From: Spirodela intermedia
Taxonomy: Eukaryota > Streptophyta > Magnoliopsida > Alismatales > Araceae
Direction of reading: 5' to 3'
Length of the DNA: 64,000 nt
Assembly: GCA_902729315.2 (NCBI GenBank)
Contig: LR746280.1
Span: forward strand, 557,001-621,000
Positions 1 through 11,377 of this stretch are shown here, in pieces. Position numbers and translations under genes: made by a program. Position 1 is the stretch's first letter. The number at the start of each line of letters is the position of its first letter. The notes under the pieces are model-generated. The model was not told the origin of the DNA. It was given only the letters and a program-made list of their open reading frames with translations, and did not search any database.

Positions 1-229
1 CATGGTCGAGGCGATCGAGGATAGGCCGTGACTGAGCGCGGGCGATCATGTCGCGGATTTCGCCGGAGTTCCCGAAGATCAGGTGGCGGGGGGGAGGTCC
101 TCCGATGCCCTGCCTACGGTAGTGACGGCGGATCTTCTCCGGTACCCATACGAGCGTATACAGAGATTTGAGAATGAAGAAGAGAAAGGGCGGAAGAAGA
201 AGCACAAGACAGGAGCCGAGGAAGGCCAT
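1..229 (-). CDS. Cytochrome P450, CYP72-clan type, N-terminal part of exon 1 (runs off the left edge)
   Basis: Reading the minus strand from the ATG at 229-227 gives 76 residues, open to the window edge. Residues 4-27 are a hydrophobic leader that would anchor the protein in the endoplasmic reticulum membrane. It is followed by WVPEKIRRHYRRQGIGGPPP, the basic/proline hinge, and then IFGNSGEIRDMIARAQSRPI. This hinge plus 'GN..EI..M...A.S.PI' pattern is characteristic of plant CYP72-clan P450s (CYP72, 709, 714, 721, 734, 749), many of which oxidise hormones or terpenoids. The haem-binding and I-helix regions lie outside the window, so neither the subfamily nor the integrity of the gene can be judged. 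The ATG is chosen because it begins the hydrophobic leader. The call rests on family pattern memory, not a search. Confidence 0.8.
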   Translation of the reverse strand, partial: MAFLGSCLVLLLPPFLFFILKSLYTLVWVPEKIRRHYRRQGIGGPPPRHLIFGNSGEIRDMIARAQSRPILDRLDH

Positions 230-1059
230 GGTGGGCGTGGTGGTAATGAGACCGATACGTCTGTTGAGGCGGCCCTTTATGAATTCGGCCGTCGGCCTTC
301 AGCTAGTAAGCTCCTGCAAGTGGTCCGCCCGTAAAGCTGGCCGGGCCAATCTCCGCCACGTAGCGCGTCGTCTTCTACCTCACAAAACTACAATCTAGAC
401 TGCGAACCTGCAGATGCTCCGTGGGCAATCTCCATTGCCTGTGGCAGGGTCGTCTTCTACCACACACCGACGGTGGGAAGCCCCTTAGGGTATGAACAAC
501 GACAGTGGGCGGGCGTACCTTCTGGAGCAGAACAGCAGCAGGTGAAGCCGCACCGTAGCACCTCTATATCAGGAAATTTGCCCTTATCCAGGCTGCACCA
601 TCAAAACATTAGGAGAAAAGCGACTCTTTTTCAGACCAGAAGTGATCGAGAAGTTGGCTTTTTCAGTCGCCTTCATTCGTCTCGACGTAATCTTATTCAA
701 AATCTGAAAATGCTTCCGGAGTTGGTCGCGAGGTATCGGTTGAATCCGATGGAGCAGTCTCAGAAGAAGCTGCGCCGGTTTACTGTGCGAGGGGCGAGCG
801 GCGGGTGGTGGGGACGAAAATATGGAGAGAAGGTGACTGGAAAAGAGAGAGAGAGTTGCATAAATTAAAAGGTAAGTAATAAATGCTCCAGCACTTTTCC
901 TTCTACTGTTTTGCATTTAAATGCCAACAGTCGCGGAATGGTGAAACGAGCCGCCGCCGGTGGCTACGCCGGAGCTGAGCTCCTCTGGTTCGTTGGCCTC
1001 CTGTCCAACGAACCAGAGGAGGGAGAGAAGATGCGCGCGTAGTCGGTAAGGCGCCGGGA
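230..1059. other. Intergenic: P450 upstream region and 3' flank of the broken family gene
   Basis: No convincing coding region. It should contain the promoter of the minus-strand P450 and the 3' flank of the pseudogene at 1060-1530. A perfect 12-bp palindrome (GCATTTAAATGC) lies at 913-924. Open frames here are short and show no recognisable protein. Confidence 0.5.
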
Positions 1060-1530
1060 GCCGGCCGGAGGGGTCAGGCCTAGGAAGGTGGCGGGGTGAT
1101 GCTAGCAGCGCCGCAGAGGGCCTCGGATATATGAAGGCGTAGAAACCCAGCAGGGTCGTCTCTCCGGCTGCCATCCAGAAGATGGCGGCGAGTGCCGGGG
1201 GCAGCATCTCCGCAACCCGGAAGGAGAACATGCCGTTGAGGGCCATGGCGAGGAGCCACACCGTTACCGGTGCCGGTGCCGCCAGATAGGAACCCGTCCA
1301 ACCTACGTAGACACTAGAAGAGCAGCAGGAGAGTAGGGTAGGCAGAGACGATGAATGAGACGGCGGAGGGGTCGGCCCACGCCCTGTAGACGGCCTGACC
1401 CCAGTTGAAGGTGAAGAACAGGAAGGCAATGGCAGGAATCCAATGGAGCAAGGTCTAAGAAATATCCCTCGGCTGGAGGTGGCTGAAAGGGCCCCTCTAG
1501 TAGAGATTCGAGGTCAATCATGTTGGTGTG
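1060..1530 (-). pseudogene. Broken copy of the local multipass membrane-protein family (copy A)
   Basis: The minus strand encodes recognisable family segments: a first membrane segment (FLFFTFNWGQAVYRAW, about 1445-1380), then DPSAVSFIVSAYPTLLLL, and a later MALNGMFSFRVAEMLPPALA near 1250-1190. The reading frame is interrupted by a TAG at 1316-1314, where relatives have tryptophan or another residue before CLRRL. It is also shifted between about 1290 and 1255, where the EEK..LKVA stretch of the other copies is missing. The conserved start region (about 1530) has lost the usual ATG. An upstream stretch at 1672-1815 resembles the promoter block of the intact copies. This copy is distal to the main array, separated from it by the WRKY and RIQ-like genes. 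Confidence 0.75.
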
Positions 1531-1857
1531 GACACCAGGTGTCTTGTGAGACGAGAGGGAGCGCCGAGAGATGCAATTGGCACCTCATGTCTTACCGTCG
1601 GGCTCTCCTATCGTCGAGCTATGTCACTACGTAACCTTTGTGTGGCGCAGTAGAATGAAGCCTACGCACCGAGTCTCCGTTGTCGCAAACGAAGTACCCG
1701 CAGCCCGCCCCACTCAGCTCCCGTTTCAAGCGAGAAAAAGCGTTCTTAACCAAGAACAACGACGAGCATCGGTTCCAGTTTATACCCGACAAACAGCGAA
1801 ACCCCGGCTAAGTTGAACCCTAAAGTCGACATCTTGGTTGGGAGGACTCTACTCCTA

Positions 1858-1860
<3 letters not shown>

Positions 1861-1901
<41 letters not shown>
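1861..1901. repeat. (CT)n microsatellite
   Basis: About 20 perfect CT dinucleotides. Confidence 0.95.
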
Positions 1902-1902
<1 letters not shown>

Positions 1903-2165
1903 CGACGTATTCCTGGCCAAAGAGAAGAGTCCTCCCACCGAAGAGAGATTTCCTGCCTGCTTGTCCGCTGCAGAATCTTCCCCGACTTCTGTAGCGGAGG
2001 TGAATTGGGACCAGGCTGATGAAAATTCATGGGACCGTGGCCCGGGATTTATTGGGCCCGGGTCTCAGTTTGACTTGAAACGAGTTTGACTAGACACAGC
2101 TATGCGCCGCCGCACCCAGAGGACCGTTGACGGTTGACGCCTGCCTTCCCAGGAGATAGCGACGT

Positions 2166-2280
2166 GGGGGGGAGAGAGAGAGCGAGACAGTGATAGAAAG
2201 AGAGGGAGAGGTACCTGGACAGAGAAGTAGATTGAGAGAGAGGGGTATACAGAGAGAGAGGGAGAGAGAGGGAGAGGCAG
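2166..2280. repeat. GA-rich imperfect microsatellite
   Basis: Interrupted runs of GA and GGAGA on the plus strand, purine-rich throughout. Confidence 0.8.
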
Positions 2281-2416
2281 TAAGTAGAGTACGCATGTAG
2301 TTTTTATACGGTACGGTATATGGCGTCAGAGTACAGTAGAGAGTACCGGCTGGCGTCTCCCTGTGGCTGTGAAGCCACCGCCGGGTGGAGCGAGAGACAG
2401 AGAGACTAGACGGGAG

Positions 2417-3090
2417 CTATGGTGGGGGTAGAAGGTGAACGCCGGGCCGCAGGTGGTTGTGCACCCCGTCGTAGGTGGTGATCACGTAGCTCGGATCTTC
2501 GCAGTCCCTCTGCACCCTTTTCTTCACCATGCAGCCCTCCGTCGAGCAGCGGTAGTAGTTCCTGCCATAAAAATTAGGCCTTCAGACTGACTGAATCTCG
2601 ATCGATCTGCCATGAGAGGATGATGGATGTACACCTCGGATTCGGGCTGTCCTTGACCGACTTCTTGCCGTACTTTCTCCACTTGTAGCCGTCGTCTATA
2701 ACCTCCACCGCCGACCTCGCTCTGAAGCTTATCCGATGCCCTGGATCCATCTTCGTCCTCTTCTCTCGTCTGCAAACCCGATGAATATCATATCAGTACA
2801 CCGTATGCATGGAAATCGAAGGACAAACCAGAGTAAACAAGAAGACGCCCTCACGTCCATCTGGTCGCCCGGTCGGCAATGTTGGGTTCACGGCGGACCT
2901 CCGCCGCCAAGAACGAGGAGCTCGCCGGCAAACCTCGGACGAACGCCTCCATCTCCGAGCTGCCTCCGCTTTCCCCTCCGGCTCCGGCGAGGGAGTCGCA
3001 GAAGAGTAGCTCCTCCAAATCTGCGGCCAAGAAAGAAAAGTCGTCGTCCCCCGTCGTCGTCGCCTCAGCGAATGCCAACGCAGTGGCCAT
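2417..3090 (-). CDS. WRKY transcription factor, group IIc, WRKYGKK variant (WRKY50/51-like), 3 exons
   Basis: A nuclear DNA-binding regulator, presumably of defence or stress genes. Exons on the minus strand: 3090-2855, 2769-2635 and 2561-2417. Introns 2854-2770 (85 nt) and 2634-2562 (73 nt) begin GT and end AG, and phases match to give 171 residues. The first exon encodes an acidic, serine/alanine-rich N-terminus ([18 protein letters not shown]). Exon 2 carries [19 protein letters not shown] followed by [16 protein letters not shown]. Exon 3 begins [10 protein letters not shown] and ends with TTYDGVHNH, giving the Cys2-His2 zinc site (C-x4-C, then H-x-H). The second intron lies right after the PR dipeptide, the position conserved in most plant WRKY genes. 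The core is WRKYGKK rather than WRKYGQK; Arabidopsis WRKY50, 51 and 59 share this change, which is known to alter W-box binding. An in-frame stop directly upstream of the ATG at 3090 fixes the start. Family assignment is strong; orthology is inferred. Confidence 0.93.
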
Positions 3091-4006
3091 CTAGTCACGT
3101 CCTCTGTGGTCGGAGAGACCACCATGATATCTCATTTTTATAGCGGTGACTTGAATTTCTGAGATTTCCTAAGCAGCTTCCTCCAAGTTGCGGAACCGTC
3201 TCTGCCAGCTAATGCAGGCGGAGTCTGCCGGGTTTAGACAGCGGAACTGGGATCCAGGGATGCTGTGGAGACCGTCCGATGACGATCTAACGGAGTGATT
3301 TACTTCAGTTGAGGCCATCCAGCTGGAACCCATAGGCCCCGGTGCGAAAACGACCGTACACGAAAGAATAAGAATGATCGAAATTCCGGACTACCACTTT
3401 GGCACAATGGGCAATATATATATATATATATATATATTATAATTATCTGGGGGGCGTCAGCAGTAAGAGACCTCAATTTCATCAAATAATTTAGGTGTAT
3501 GAAGAAATTTCTCATAGTCTGATAATTCAAATGAATATAATAAAAATATTAAATATGCCGGTGCAGCCTAGAAACACAACTGAAAGGAGGGTGAGTCAAA
3601 CATGGGATGAGCTGTACTAATTTATTTAAATTTATTTATGGAATTATTTGATTTTTTTTACCACTCATAATTCCAGTCTTTGCTCAAACTCACGACGCAA
3701 ATGGAATCCTATCTTATGATTTCTTAACGACATGAATGGCTAATTGGCTCAGCTTTTCCTTCGCTCTAGGAACCCAAAGAAAAGGACCCGGAGTAGTCAA
3801 CTTCGGACATCAGTAGAGCTCAACTCTCTCTCTCTCTCTAATTTGGTCGAGATCATACCAGATTTGTCTAAGAATATAAGAAGAAGCCTTCAACTATGTG
3901 GAAGGCTCCTAGGATTAGTCATTGCTTGAGAATGAAAAAGATCTGGCCGTGCCCCACTGACTCACCGACCATGACTCAACATTGGCATTAATTTTGTCCC
4001 ATCCGA
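3091..4006. other. WRKY upstream region and spacer
   Basis: Upstream of the minus-strand WRKY gene, so its promoter should lie here. A TA microsatellite occupies 3413-3439. Possible W-box cores (GTCAA on plus) occur near 3592 and 3796 but such pentamers are expected by chance. No gene seen. Confidence 0.4.
3413..3439. repeat. (TA)n microsatellite
   Basis: About 13 TA dinucleotides, about 320 bp upstream of the WRKY start codon. Confidence 0.9.
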
Positions 4007-4683
4007 TGAGAGAGAGAGAGGAGAGAGAGGGAGGAGAGAGAGGGAGGAGAGAGAGAGAGAGAGAGAGAAGAGAGATAGGAAGGTGAGAGAGAGAGAGGAG
4101 AGAGGGAGGTGAGAGAGAGAGAGAACAGATAGAGGAGAGTGAGAGAGAGAAGAGATAGAGGAGAGTGAGAGAGAGAAGACAAGGAGAGTGAGAGGGAGAA
4201 GAGAGAGAAGAGAGAGGAGAGATATGAGAGCGAGAGAAAAGAGAGGAGAGAGGGGGGAGAGAGTGGAGAGAGAAGAGAGAGAGGGGGAAGAGAAAGGAGA
4301 GAGGAGAGAGAGAGGAGTGAGAGGGAGGAGAGAGAGAAGAGAGCAGAGAGAAAGAGAGAGAGGGGGGAAGAGAGGGGAGAGAGAAGAGAGAGAGAGGGGG
4401 AGAGAAAGGAGAGAGAAGAGAGAGGAGAGAGAAGAGAGGAGAGAGAGGGGGAGAGAGAAGAGAGAGGAGAGAGAGGAGAGAGAAGAGAGAGAGGGGGAGA
4501 GAGGGGAGAGGAAGAGAGGAGAGAGAAGAGAGAGAGGGGGAGAGAGGGGGAGAGAGGGGAGAAGAAGAGAGGAGAGAGAAGAGAGAGAAGAGAGAGAGGG
4601 GGAGAGAGGGGAGAGAGAAGAGAGAAGAGAGAGGAGAGAAAGGAGAGGGAGGAGGGAGAGAGATAGAGAGGGAGAGAGAGGGA

Positions 4684-4732
<49 letters not shown>
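4007..4732. repeat. 726-bp GA-rich polypurine tract
   Basis: The plus strand is almost exclusively purine: GA runs, GGAGAGA and GAAGAGA variants with only scattered pyrimidines, ending in about 25 perfect GA units. Long open frames across it on both strands (Arg/Glu-rich and Ser/Leu-rich) are artefacts of the dinucleotide period and are not genes. Confidence 0.97.
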
Positions 4733-4737
<5 letters not shown>

Positions 4738-5627
4738 TCCCACCATCCCTCAATGAAGTGGCAGTCCTTGTCCGGATCATTCCCACTGTAGATCGTATTG
4801 AGAGAGATTGAGGGCCGCCGCCTCTCCTTAGACGAGGCCGTCGTTGTGTTCACACGAGCACGGCGTTTTCCCTCTGGCGGCTACTCGCAGCTTCCCAGAA
4901 AACCCCTTGAAGGCGCGCTTGTCCCACTCCCACCGGACAACCATGATGATGATGGTCAACTACCCACGACAGCTTGGTCAACGAAGCGATGCGTGCTCTT
5001 TCTTCGCGCCGCAAATATCAAATCGTGGTATCGTTCTGCGGTAAGATAGTGATCAAATTGGCCACACTTAGGTCAACAAAACTTTGTCACAAGAGGGTAT
5101 CATACATAATTGAACCTTACATATGGGTTATCAACGTACTGGCGCTGGACGTGCTTGGGGAGGGGAAAGATCTGCGAATTCTCAACTCACAGTCTCTCCC
5201 TCGGCATCGACAAGCTCTGCTTTCATCCGTGAGCAGCTATTCTCAGCATGCCGTGGACAGACACCGTTAGGAATAATCCTGCTGTGTCTCCGGTGATCAG
5301 CGCCGTGGACAACCTTAACGGGTTCAAGAATTTATGAGAGACCTATATTTACATGCATGTGAGGAGAGGATAGTCGGTTCGGAGGCTTCTACTCTACTTT
5401 GTGGGCACTCTTCGAGGAAGATGGTCCCCTCCCTTAGCTAGCATCAGGTTGTTATACCAAACCAGCCCAATCTATATCGATGGACCCCAAATTTCGAATC
5501 ACGACCCCGTTCTATATTTTCCACCGATTGTGTTGACCCGAAGTTCCGTCAAGGAAGTTTCCTTGGAATAGTGTTTTGCTAAAAATGGATCTGAATTATA
5601 GTCAACTGAGACGCTGCGCGCAGGCGA
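4733..5627. other. Unassigned spacer of moderate GC
   Basis: Short open frames only. A minus-strand frame starting near 4958 (MVVRWEWDKRAFKGFSGKLR) gives about 39 codons before a stop and matches nothing I recognise. It could be an exon remnant, but no splice model is convincing. Confidence 0.3.

Positions 5628-5695
<68 letters not shown>
5628..5695. repeat. Compound microsatellite C(n)(CT)n(TA)n
   Basis: A run of C, then about 12 CT units, then about 17 TA units in immediate succession. Confidence 0.95.
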
Positions 5696-5697
<2 letters not shown>

Positions 5698-7620
5698 GTT
5701 TGCCTATGGAGGGCTGTGGAGCTTTTGTACGGTTTTGCTCAAAGCCCTATTTTTTTCAAACTTCATCATGTTTGCTCAACATCTTTTAAAGGGTGCAGAG
5801 AGTTGGGCCTAGGCTAGTTTTACAAAAGTCAACAGCTTCTGAATTTACTTTGATCAATAATTTTCATCTGAATCATTTAAATCATAGGTTCTTTAAGAAT
5901 CTAAAATGGTTCCTTGCCATTTTAATGATAAATTAGGCTTCCATGAACAAGGGAACTGCCTAATGAACTTGCTTTAACTTTGCCCTTAAAGATTAGAATA
6001 TAGTTGAGTTAATCAGGGTTATCAATAGAATCCTGTACACTATTTTCCCTCTCCCAGTAGTGTGAGATAATTCATTGGAACACATTAACATTTTCTCCCT
6101 CCCACGATTATCTGGATTCACAAATATTATTGTGTCTAACCAATATTAGAATCTAAATGCTAGTAGAGGCTTGGCCATTGTGTCAACTGTTGGTTTAGAA
6201 GAGGTTGTAAGACTTTGAAGTGGGTTTTCATTAACCACACCTTGTCTTACTTGGCTTACTTTACCCCTTATCTAGACCTTAAGTTCTACTAGATCAGAGT
6301 GTTGCAAACTTTGAACACCAAGGCTTTAGCTAAAACTTCCACTATGTTTCAGTGCTTTAACTAGCCAAGTCTTTGTTAGAAACAAGTTAAATGCACACCT
6401 CTTGGAGGACAACAAGATTACCCTCCAAAGTATCTCTTCTAGGTTGACTCTAAAGTCTATCGATTGACTCAGTACAAATGAAGAACAATAAAATGCTCTA
6501 AAAAATTCAATATATAGCTTACATAGTTGAAATTCTTTGCATCAGAAATGCGAAAGTAGCTTTTCTATGTGAGAATCATGAATGACCACAGAGAAGGTTC
6601 TCATTAATATCCTTAAATGATTTTTCATCACCCTAAAATTTGGGGAGGATGTTATTCATATATTTCTCAATTTTTATTTATACTCCAATAACAAAATTTT
6701 ACAATTCAAAAGTTACATCACAAATTGTTGAATTAGATGCTTTTTCTTTCTTAGATTAAATGTTTATCCCCTCTTGATTTTGTCATCACGAAAATAGAGG
6801 AGATTATTGGCACTTTGGTTCACTAATATCAAGATTTAAAAGTTGAATTATCTTAAATTAAATAATCTAAACAAATACTTAAGGATTGTGGATCAAATGG
6901 TATAGTTCAGTGTAATTCAGCATATAGATTGAAGGTTATAATGATTGGAATTCAGAATGACATGTCTAATTGTGTAGAATACTTTTACCGATTATGGGTT
7001 AAATGGATTAATCCTTGTATAAAATTGCTGAATTCAATTGAAATGTTTAATTGATGGATTATAGAAGGTTTAACTCACTATGTACTCATTAGTTAAATTT
7101 TTTTTAAGGAAATGTTTGAATGTTTAACGTATTGTACACCATTTCAGAAAATCTATAAGGTATAGACAATTACGATCAGCTCACAACAAATTAAGCATAT
7201 CAATTATTCATAATAGACTTTTTGGATGTTTTATGACTAACTTGATCATCGCATTGGTCATAAATCAAAGTTTGGAAATTATATTGAGAAATTGTCTCAT
7301 ACTTGAAATAGTGAAAACTATCATCTGACCATTCAAATATTGCAACCATAAATGATTCACTTAGTGTTTTAGAGTTCAATGTTTTAGGGCGAGCTTAGGC
7401 CCAATGATCATCCCCAAAATCCCAGAAACACTCATGCAGTCATAATATTCATGCTAAATAATTAAATCTCTTGCTAGTAGACTAGGAAGAGGAGAGACAA
7501 GCCCAAGACGGTCAACCTTCAACTAGAACCGATGTCAAGTATACGTAAATGGGCTGAATCATCATTCCAGCTCATCGCATTTGAACCCAAGAGCTCACCC
7601 CAAAATAAGCCCAATAAGCA
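5696..7620. other. AT-rich intergenic region, no gene seen
   Basis: Only short, stop-rich frames. No terminal repeats or recognisable retrotransposon proteins could be identified by eye. It may be old transposon debris. Confidence 0.4.
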
Positions 7621-7993
7621 CCTAGCTCTATCCATGTGGTGTTTCCGTATCATAGGACCCGTCATATATTGAGTTTATTTTCTTGGTTAATATTTAAATA
7701 TAAACGTGGAGAGTGCGGACGTTGCCACGTAGAACCCAAGAAAAAGAGGCAATCCAATCTGAAGGGTGCGGCGGAGGGAGTTGCCAGGTGTCCAAGGGGG
7801 GGCCCGCGAACTCGTGGAGGCAATTAAGCCGAGAGAGGTAGAGGAAGGCGGATAGGATTCCCTTCTGTCTGATTGGCTGGCGGATTCCTGACTCTTTTAA
7901 AAATTGGAAAAAATACTCTGAAACAGAAAAGAGGGAAAAAGGAGGAAAAAAGTCCACGCCAGGCAGCAGAGTAAGGATTCCGGCGCCGGCGAA
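7621..7993 (+). promoter_or_regulatory. Probable promoter and 5' leader of the RIQ-like chloroplast gene
   Basis: Contains TATAAA at about 7698-7703, followed by ACGTGG at about 7704 and CCACGT at 7725-7730 (G-box-like cores), and a GATAGGATT motif at about 7851 that resembles a GATA/I-box element. Such elements are typical of light-regulated plant promoters. Transcription start is not determinable by eye. Confidence 0.4.
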
Positions 7994-8652
7994 ATGGCGG
8001 CGATCGGGTCTGCAACCGCCGGCTTCTCTTCTCTCTGTCCCTCCTCTTCTTCACCTCGCGCTCTCCCGGGAAGGAGGGTGCTGAAGACCCTCGCCATGGC
8101 GCCCAAGAAGAAGGTGGAAAGCTCCCGCCTTTCTCCACTGCCGGTCGTTTTCGGAGACGGGGACTGACCCGCCATGGTTTTTTCTTCCCTGCCTCTGGCC
8201 GAGTGCAGGTGAACAGGTTCGACGACGGCTGGGCAAAGCAGTGGTACGGGCAGGGGATATTCACGGAGGGTAGCGAGGAGGTAGCCGTGGACGTGTTCAA
8301 GAAGCTGGAGAAGAGGAAGGTCCTCAGCAACGTGGAGAAGGCGGGGCTTCTCTCCAAGGCCGAGGAGTTAGGGTTCACCCTCTCCTCCATCGAGAAGCTG
8401 GGGGTCTTCTCCAAGGCCGAGGAGCTGGGCCTCCTCAGCCTCCTCGAGAAGGCGGCCAGCTTCTCTCCCTCCGCTCTGGCGTCGGTGTCCCTGCCCCTGT
8501 TCATCGCCGCGGTGGGGGTGGTCGTGCTGATCCCTGATGACTCGGCAGCGCTCGTGGCCGTGCAGGCCGTGTTGGCGGCGGCACTGGCGGCCGGGGCGGC
8601 GGGATCTTTCGTGGCAGCGGTGCTGCTTGGCGGGCTTCAAGAATCGGACTGA
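7994..8652 (+). CDS. Chloroplast thylakoid protein, DUF1118 / RIQ1-RIQ2-like, 2 exons
   Basis: Exons 7994-8113 and 8209-8652, intron 8114-8208 (GT...AG, phase 0), 187 residues. Residues 1-40 (MAAIGSATAGFSSLCPSSSS, then basic residues and KTLAMAPKKK) look like a chloroplast transit peptide. The mature part begins VNRFDDGWAKQWYGQGIF and has a repeated helical motif: KAGLLSKAEELG, then EKLGVFSKAEELGLLSLLEK. Two hydrophobic segments follow, about residues 127-143 and 148-181. This layout matches plant DUF1118 proteins. Arabidopsis RIQ1 and RIQ2 of this family are grana thylakoid proteins that influence LHCII organisation, grana stacking and induction of non-photochemical quenching. Which paralogue this is cannot be told. 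Splice choice rests on the consensus sites and on the joined MAPKKK-VNRFDD sequence. The gene looks intact and is the clearest housekeeping gene of the window. Confidence 0.88.
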
Positions 8653-9731
8653 CTGAATCTGCTCGCGAAGTGCTTGATCGAATGCTCCTGAGAGCTTCTT
8701 CTTCCCCTCACATTGCTTTTCGCAAGAGTGATGAGGAGAAAAGAGAACTGGTTTGACACCCACCCTGCATCCAACCAGTCCTCGCCGCAGCCGGTTTGAT
8801 ATTTATTGAATCTCTGTAAACCAATTCCCTTCGATCTCGGTAGAAATCCAACTCCAACTTCAGCTTTCCGGCTCCCGGGCTTAGAAAATCCAGCCCAAAG
8901 AAGAGCTGCCTTAGTATGCTCTCTTTCCTCTACGCTGAAGAACCAGACCTCTTTTGACAGATATCCTCAAATCTTCTCGACCTGATGACGAAGGAACATA
9001 GCTGGAAATTTTGAGCTGGGAACAATCCAGACCCAGTTGTCATGCATATAGTTTCGGAGATTTTGTAGATATTAATGTTTTTCAATTACAAATTAATTAT
9101 CATTTATTTCATGGAGACTACCTATTTAATCTCATATGATAATCTTCTATCCTTTACACAAATATATTAGAGCTCTAGTCTAATTACTATGCATTTAAGA
9201 ACACAAATTTATTACACAAGTATCTATGCTTTTAAGTTAAACTAAGGTCTTTCGTGAGCCTAATATGTTTTGATGATGAGTGGATATATGGAAGGAGACC
9301 TGAGTATTTAATACATGATCTTGATTATTGAGCATTTAGAAGTTTTTCCCACTCTAAGGGCAACTCACTCAAGGTTAGAAAATTTACTGCCTATGTTTGA
9401 ATTAATTGAGTTTCTTTAAGGTGAATCAATCATCATTTGTATAGTTTTTATAGAATTGATTTTCTAAATTAATTGTTGTCACTCACATAGATATGAGAGT
9501 AATTAATAGAACACTCTAAAAGAAGAGCCCAATTGAAAAAACCGCATAACAAATTTTTACGACATTGAATTGACTTGGAAATCAGAAGAGGCCCAAAGAA
9601 CTCTTCGTATAAAGTGATGATTATGCTCAAATTATGATAATATAGAAAGAGGAAAAATGAGCGCACCATTCTGCATTAGTATATCTCAGCTTCAACCTTT
9701 CTCCAAGAGTCTATATCAAGTTATTGAGTAT
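8653..9731. other. Downstream region of the RIQ-like gene, then AT-rich spacer
   Basis: 3' UTR and terminator of the RIQ-like gene should lie in the first few hundred bases. From about 9050 the sequence is AT-rich with no supportable gene. Confidence 0.4.
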
Positions 9732-11377
9732 TGATGTGACTTAGTCGTTGTATAAGAAATCATTTAAATTTAAAATTTATAAAACTAGAAAATATTAATT
9801 TTTAGATATTTAAAAATATTTCTGAAAAAATATATCAATTATAATTTAATAAAACTTTCGAAAATAATGATATTTTTTAAAGTCAATTAAAAAGATGTAA
9901 TATAATATCAGGTAATTTTTCAAATTTTGTTTCAAAGAATATGATTTTTTATAAATTTTATACTAAGAAATACAAAAAAATATTTAAAATTTATAAAATA
10001 AATAAATAATGGTGCGGACGTCAAGATGATGTTAGCACTTGACAAATATGAATTGGACGAAAATAAAGTTCTACCCAACAATTCTTACGTAAGTGATTAT
10101 ATATGATTTAATTAATCAAATTAAGATCTATAAAAAGCTAAAAGAATCGTAATTGAATGAAGTATAACTTGATAAACTTAAATCACATAAGTTATCACTA
10201 AATGAAGTGAAAATTAAGTTGAAAGTAGGAAAATAAAAGCTCTCCTTAGATAAGGATGATGTGGGTAATCTTTAGATCTCTTTGCGAAGTCTAAAGATCA
10301 ATGAAATGAGTTGTTGAATCATCTTTAATAGTTCTCTCCTAGTAAAATAGAAAAATAATAATTTTGTGTCTCTTTGACGATTGTCACATGACAAAGAGGA
10401 GCTAGATGAAGGTGGGGTATATGTCAGAGAGCTTCATCCTCAGGTTTACATAACAAAAGAAGGCTCTTCATCACATGTAATATGCTCTTAAAAGGTGGCA
10501 ACTCATCTCCCAACATATCATCCTCTTTCTGACGACAACTTGTTAGTCAATCAATCAGAAATGATTTACTTGATAGATTCATGATCTTTTTATCATGAAT
10601 CGTTCAATAATTTTAGTAACAATGTTATGCGAATTACGTTGACGAGATTTTCACCAATGATTCAATAATTCTGACGACTTAATCCTTCATTGGAGATTTA
10701 CAAGAAAGTACGATGATCAAATAAAAATATGAGTTTTGATTTTAAGAGGATTCGAATCTGCACCTATATAAGAGAGATTGAAATAAGTACTCTAATACCC
10801 TTATCAAGTGACATCATCATGATATATCTTCATTATAACTAAGAGATAGTTTATGTATTAAAATCTTCAAAGCCTTTCGGGGGAAGGTGTGATGCAGTTT
10901 TAGTCCCACATCACTTGTGCACTAAAGTTTTGGACGAATATATAGTAATATTATATTTGTAAGTAATGAGTATCTTTTTCCCACATGTACAACTACTCTT
11001 TGTCTCACAACTAGTTGGCCACTAGTGACATGGAAGAAGAGTAGCGCACATGTGCCCCCATCGGTCATAACTATTTGAGCCCTTGCTCACAGCTCCTCTG
11101 AACTGTGCTTCCGACTTGTTTGTGGGCTCAGTTGGCCAACAGGTCTCCCACTTTTGCTATATTTTTATTTTAATTTTTTTTCTTTATTTATCTCAAAAAT
11201 AAGACTATAAAAATTATATAAATTCATAAAAAATCACATAATTAGCCAAAAAATCATATTAATCAACTTAAAACTATTTTTTCATAATTTAACATAAATA
11301 TAAGTCTATTTATCATGAGTTAAGGCTAAAAATATATGATTTACTAATTATTGACTCATGATAATAAAAACTTATCA
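9732..11377 (-). mobile_element. Solo LTR of the local non-autonomous Ty3/gypsy family
   Basis: The reverse complement begins TGATAAG...TTATCATGAGTCAA and ends ...AAGTCACATCA. It matches the 1640-1646 bp LTRs at 14409-16048 and 38114-39759 over the whole length (1646 bp), in opposite orientation. No internal domain or primer-binding site adjoins it. The 5-bp flanks (AGTAT and AGCAC) do not match, so a target-site duplication is not evident. Most likely left by LTR-LTR recombination. Confidence 0.85.

Larger units (their letters stand above)
1531..2416. other. Intergenic between copy A and the WRKY gene; contains conserved upstream block remnant
   Basis: Positions 1672-1815 resemble the upstream block of the family genes at 22.3, 28.4, 36.4 and 51.7 kb, with the shared core around 'CCCGTTTC...CCAAGAAC' and 'CATCGGTTCC'. 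The rest is low-complexity CT and GA repeats and unassigned sequence. Confidence 0.45.

Noticed and set aside
2127-2138. Two W-box cores (TTGAC) in tandem
   Set aside because: They lie on the 3' side of the WRKY gene and about 0.6 kb upstream of a pseudogene; pentamers are frequent by chance.
3915-4853. Long Ser/Leu-rich frames (minus, up to 312 codons) and Arg/Glu-rich frame (plus, 207 codons)
   Set aside because: They translate the GA/CT microsatellite; any frame across a dinucleotide repeat with few stops stays open.
8368-8763. 131-codon minus frame over the RIQ-like gene
   Set aside because: Antisense shadow of the exon; GC-rich coding DNA.
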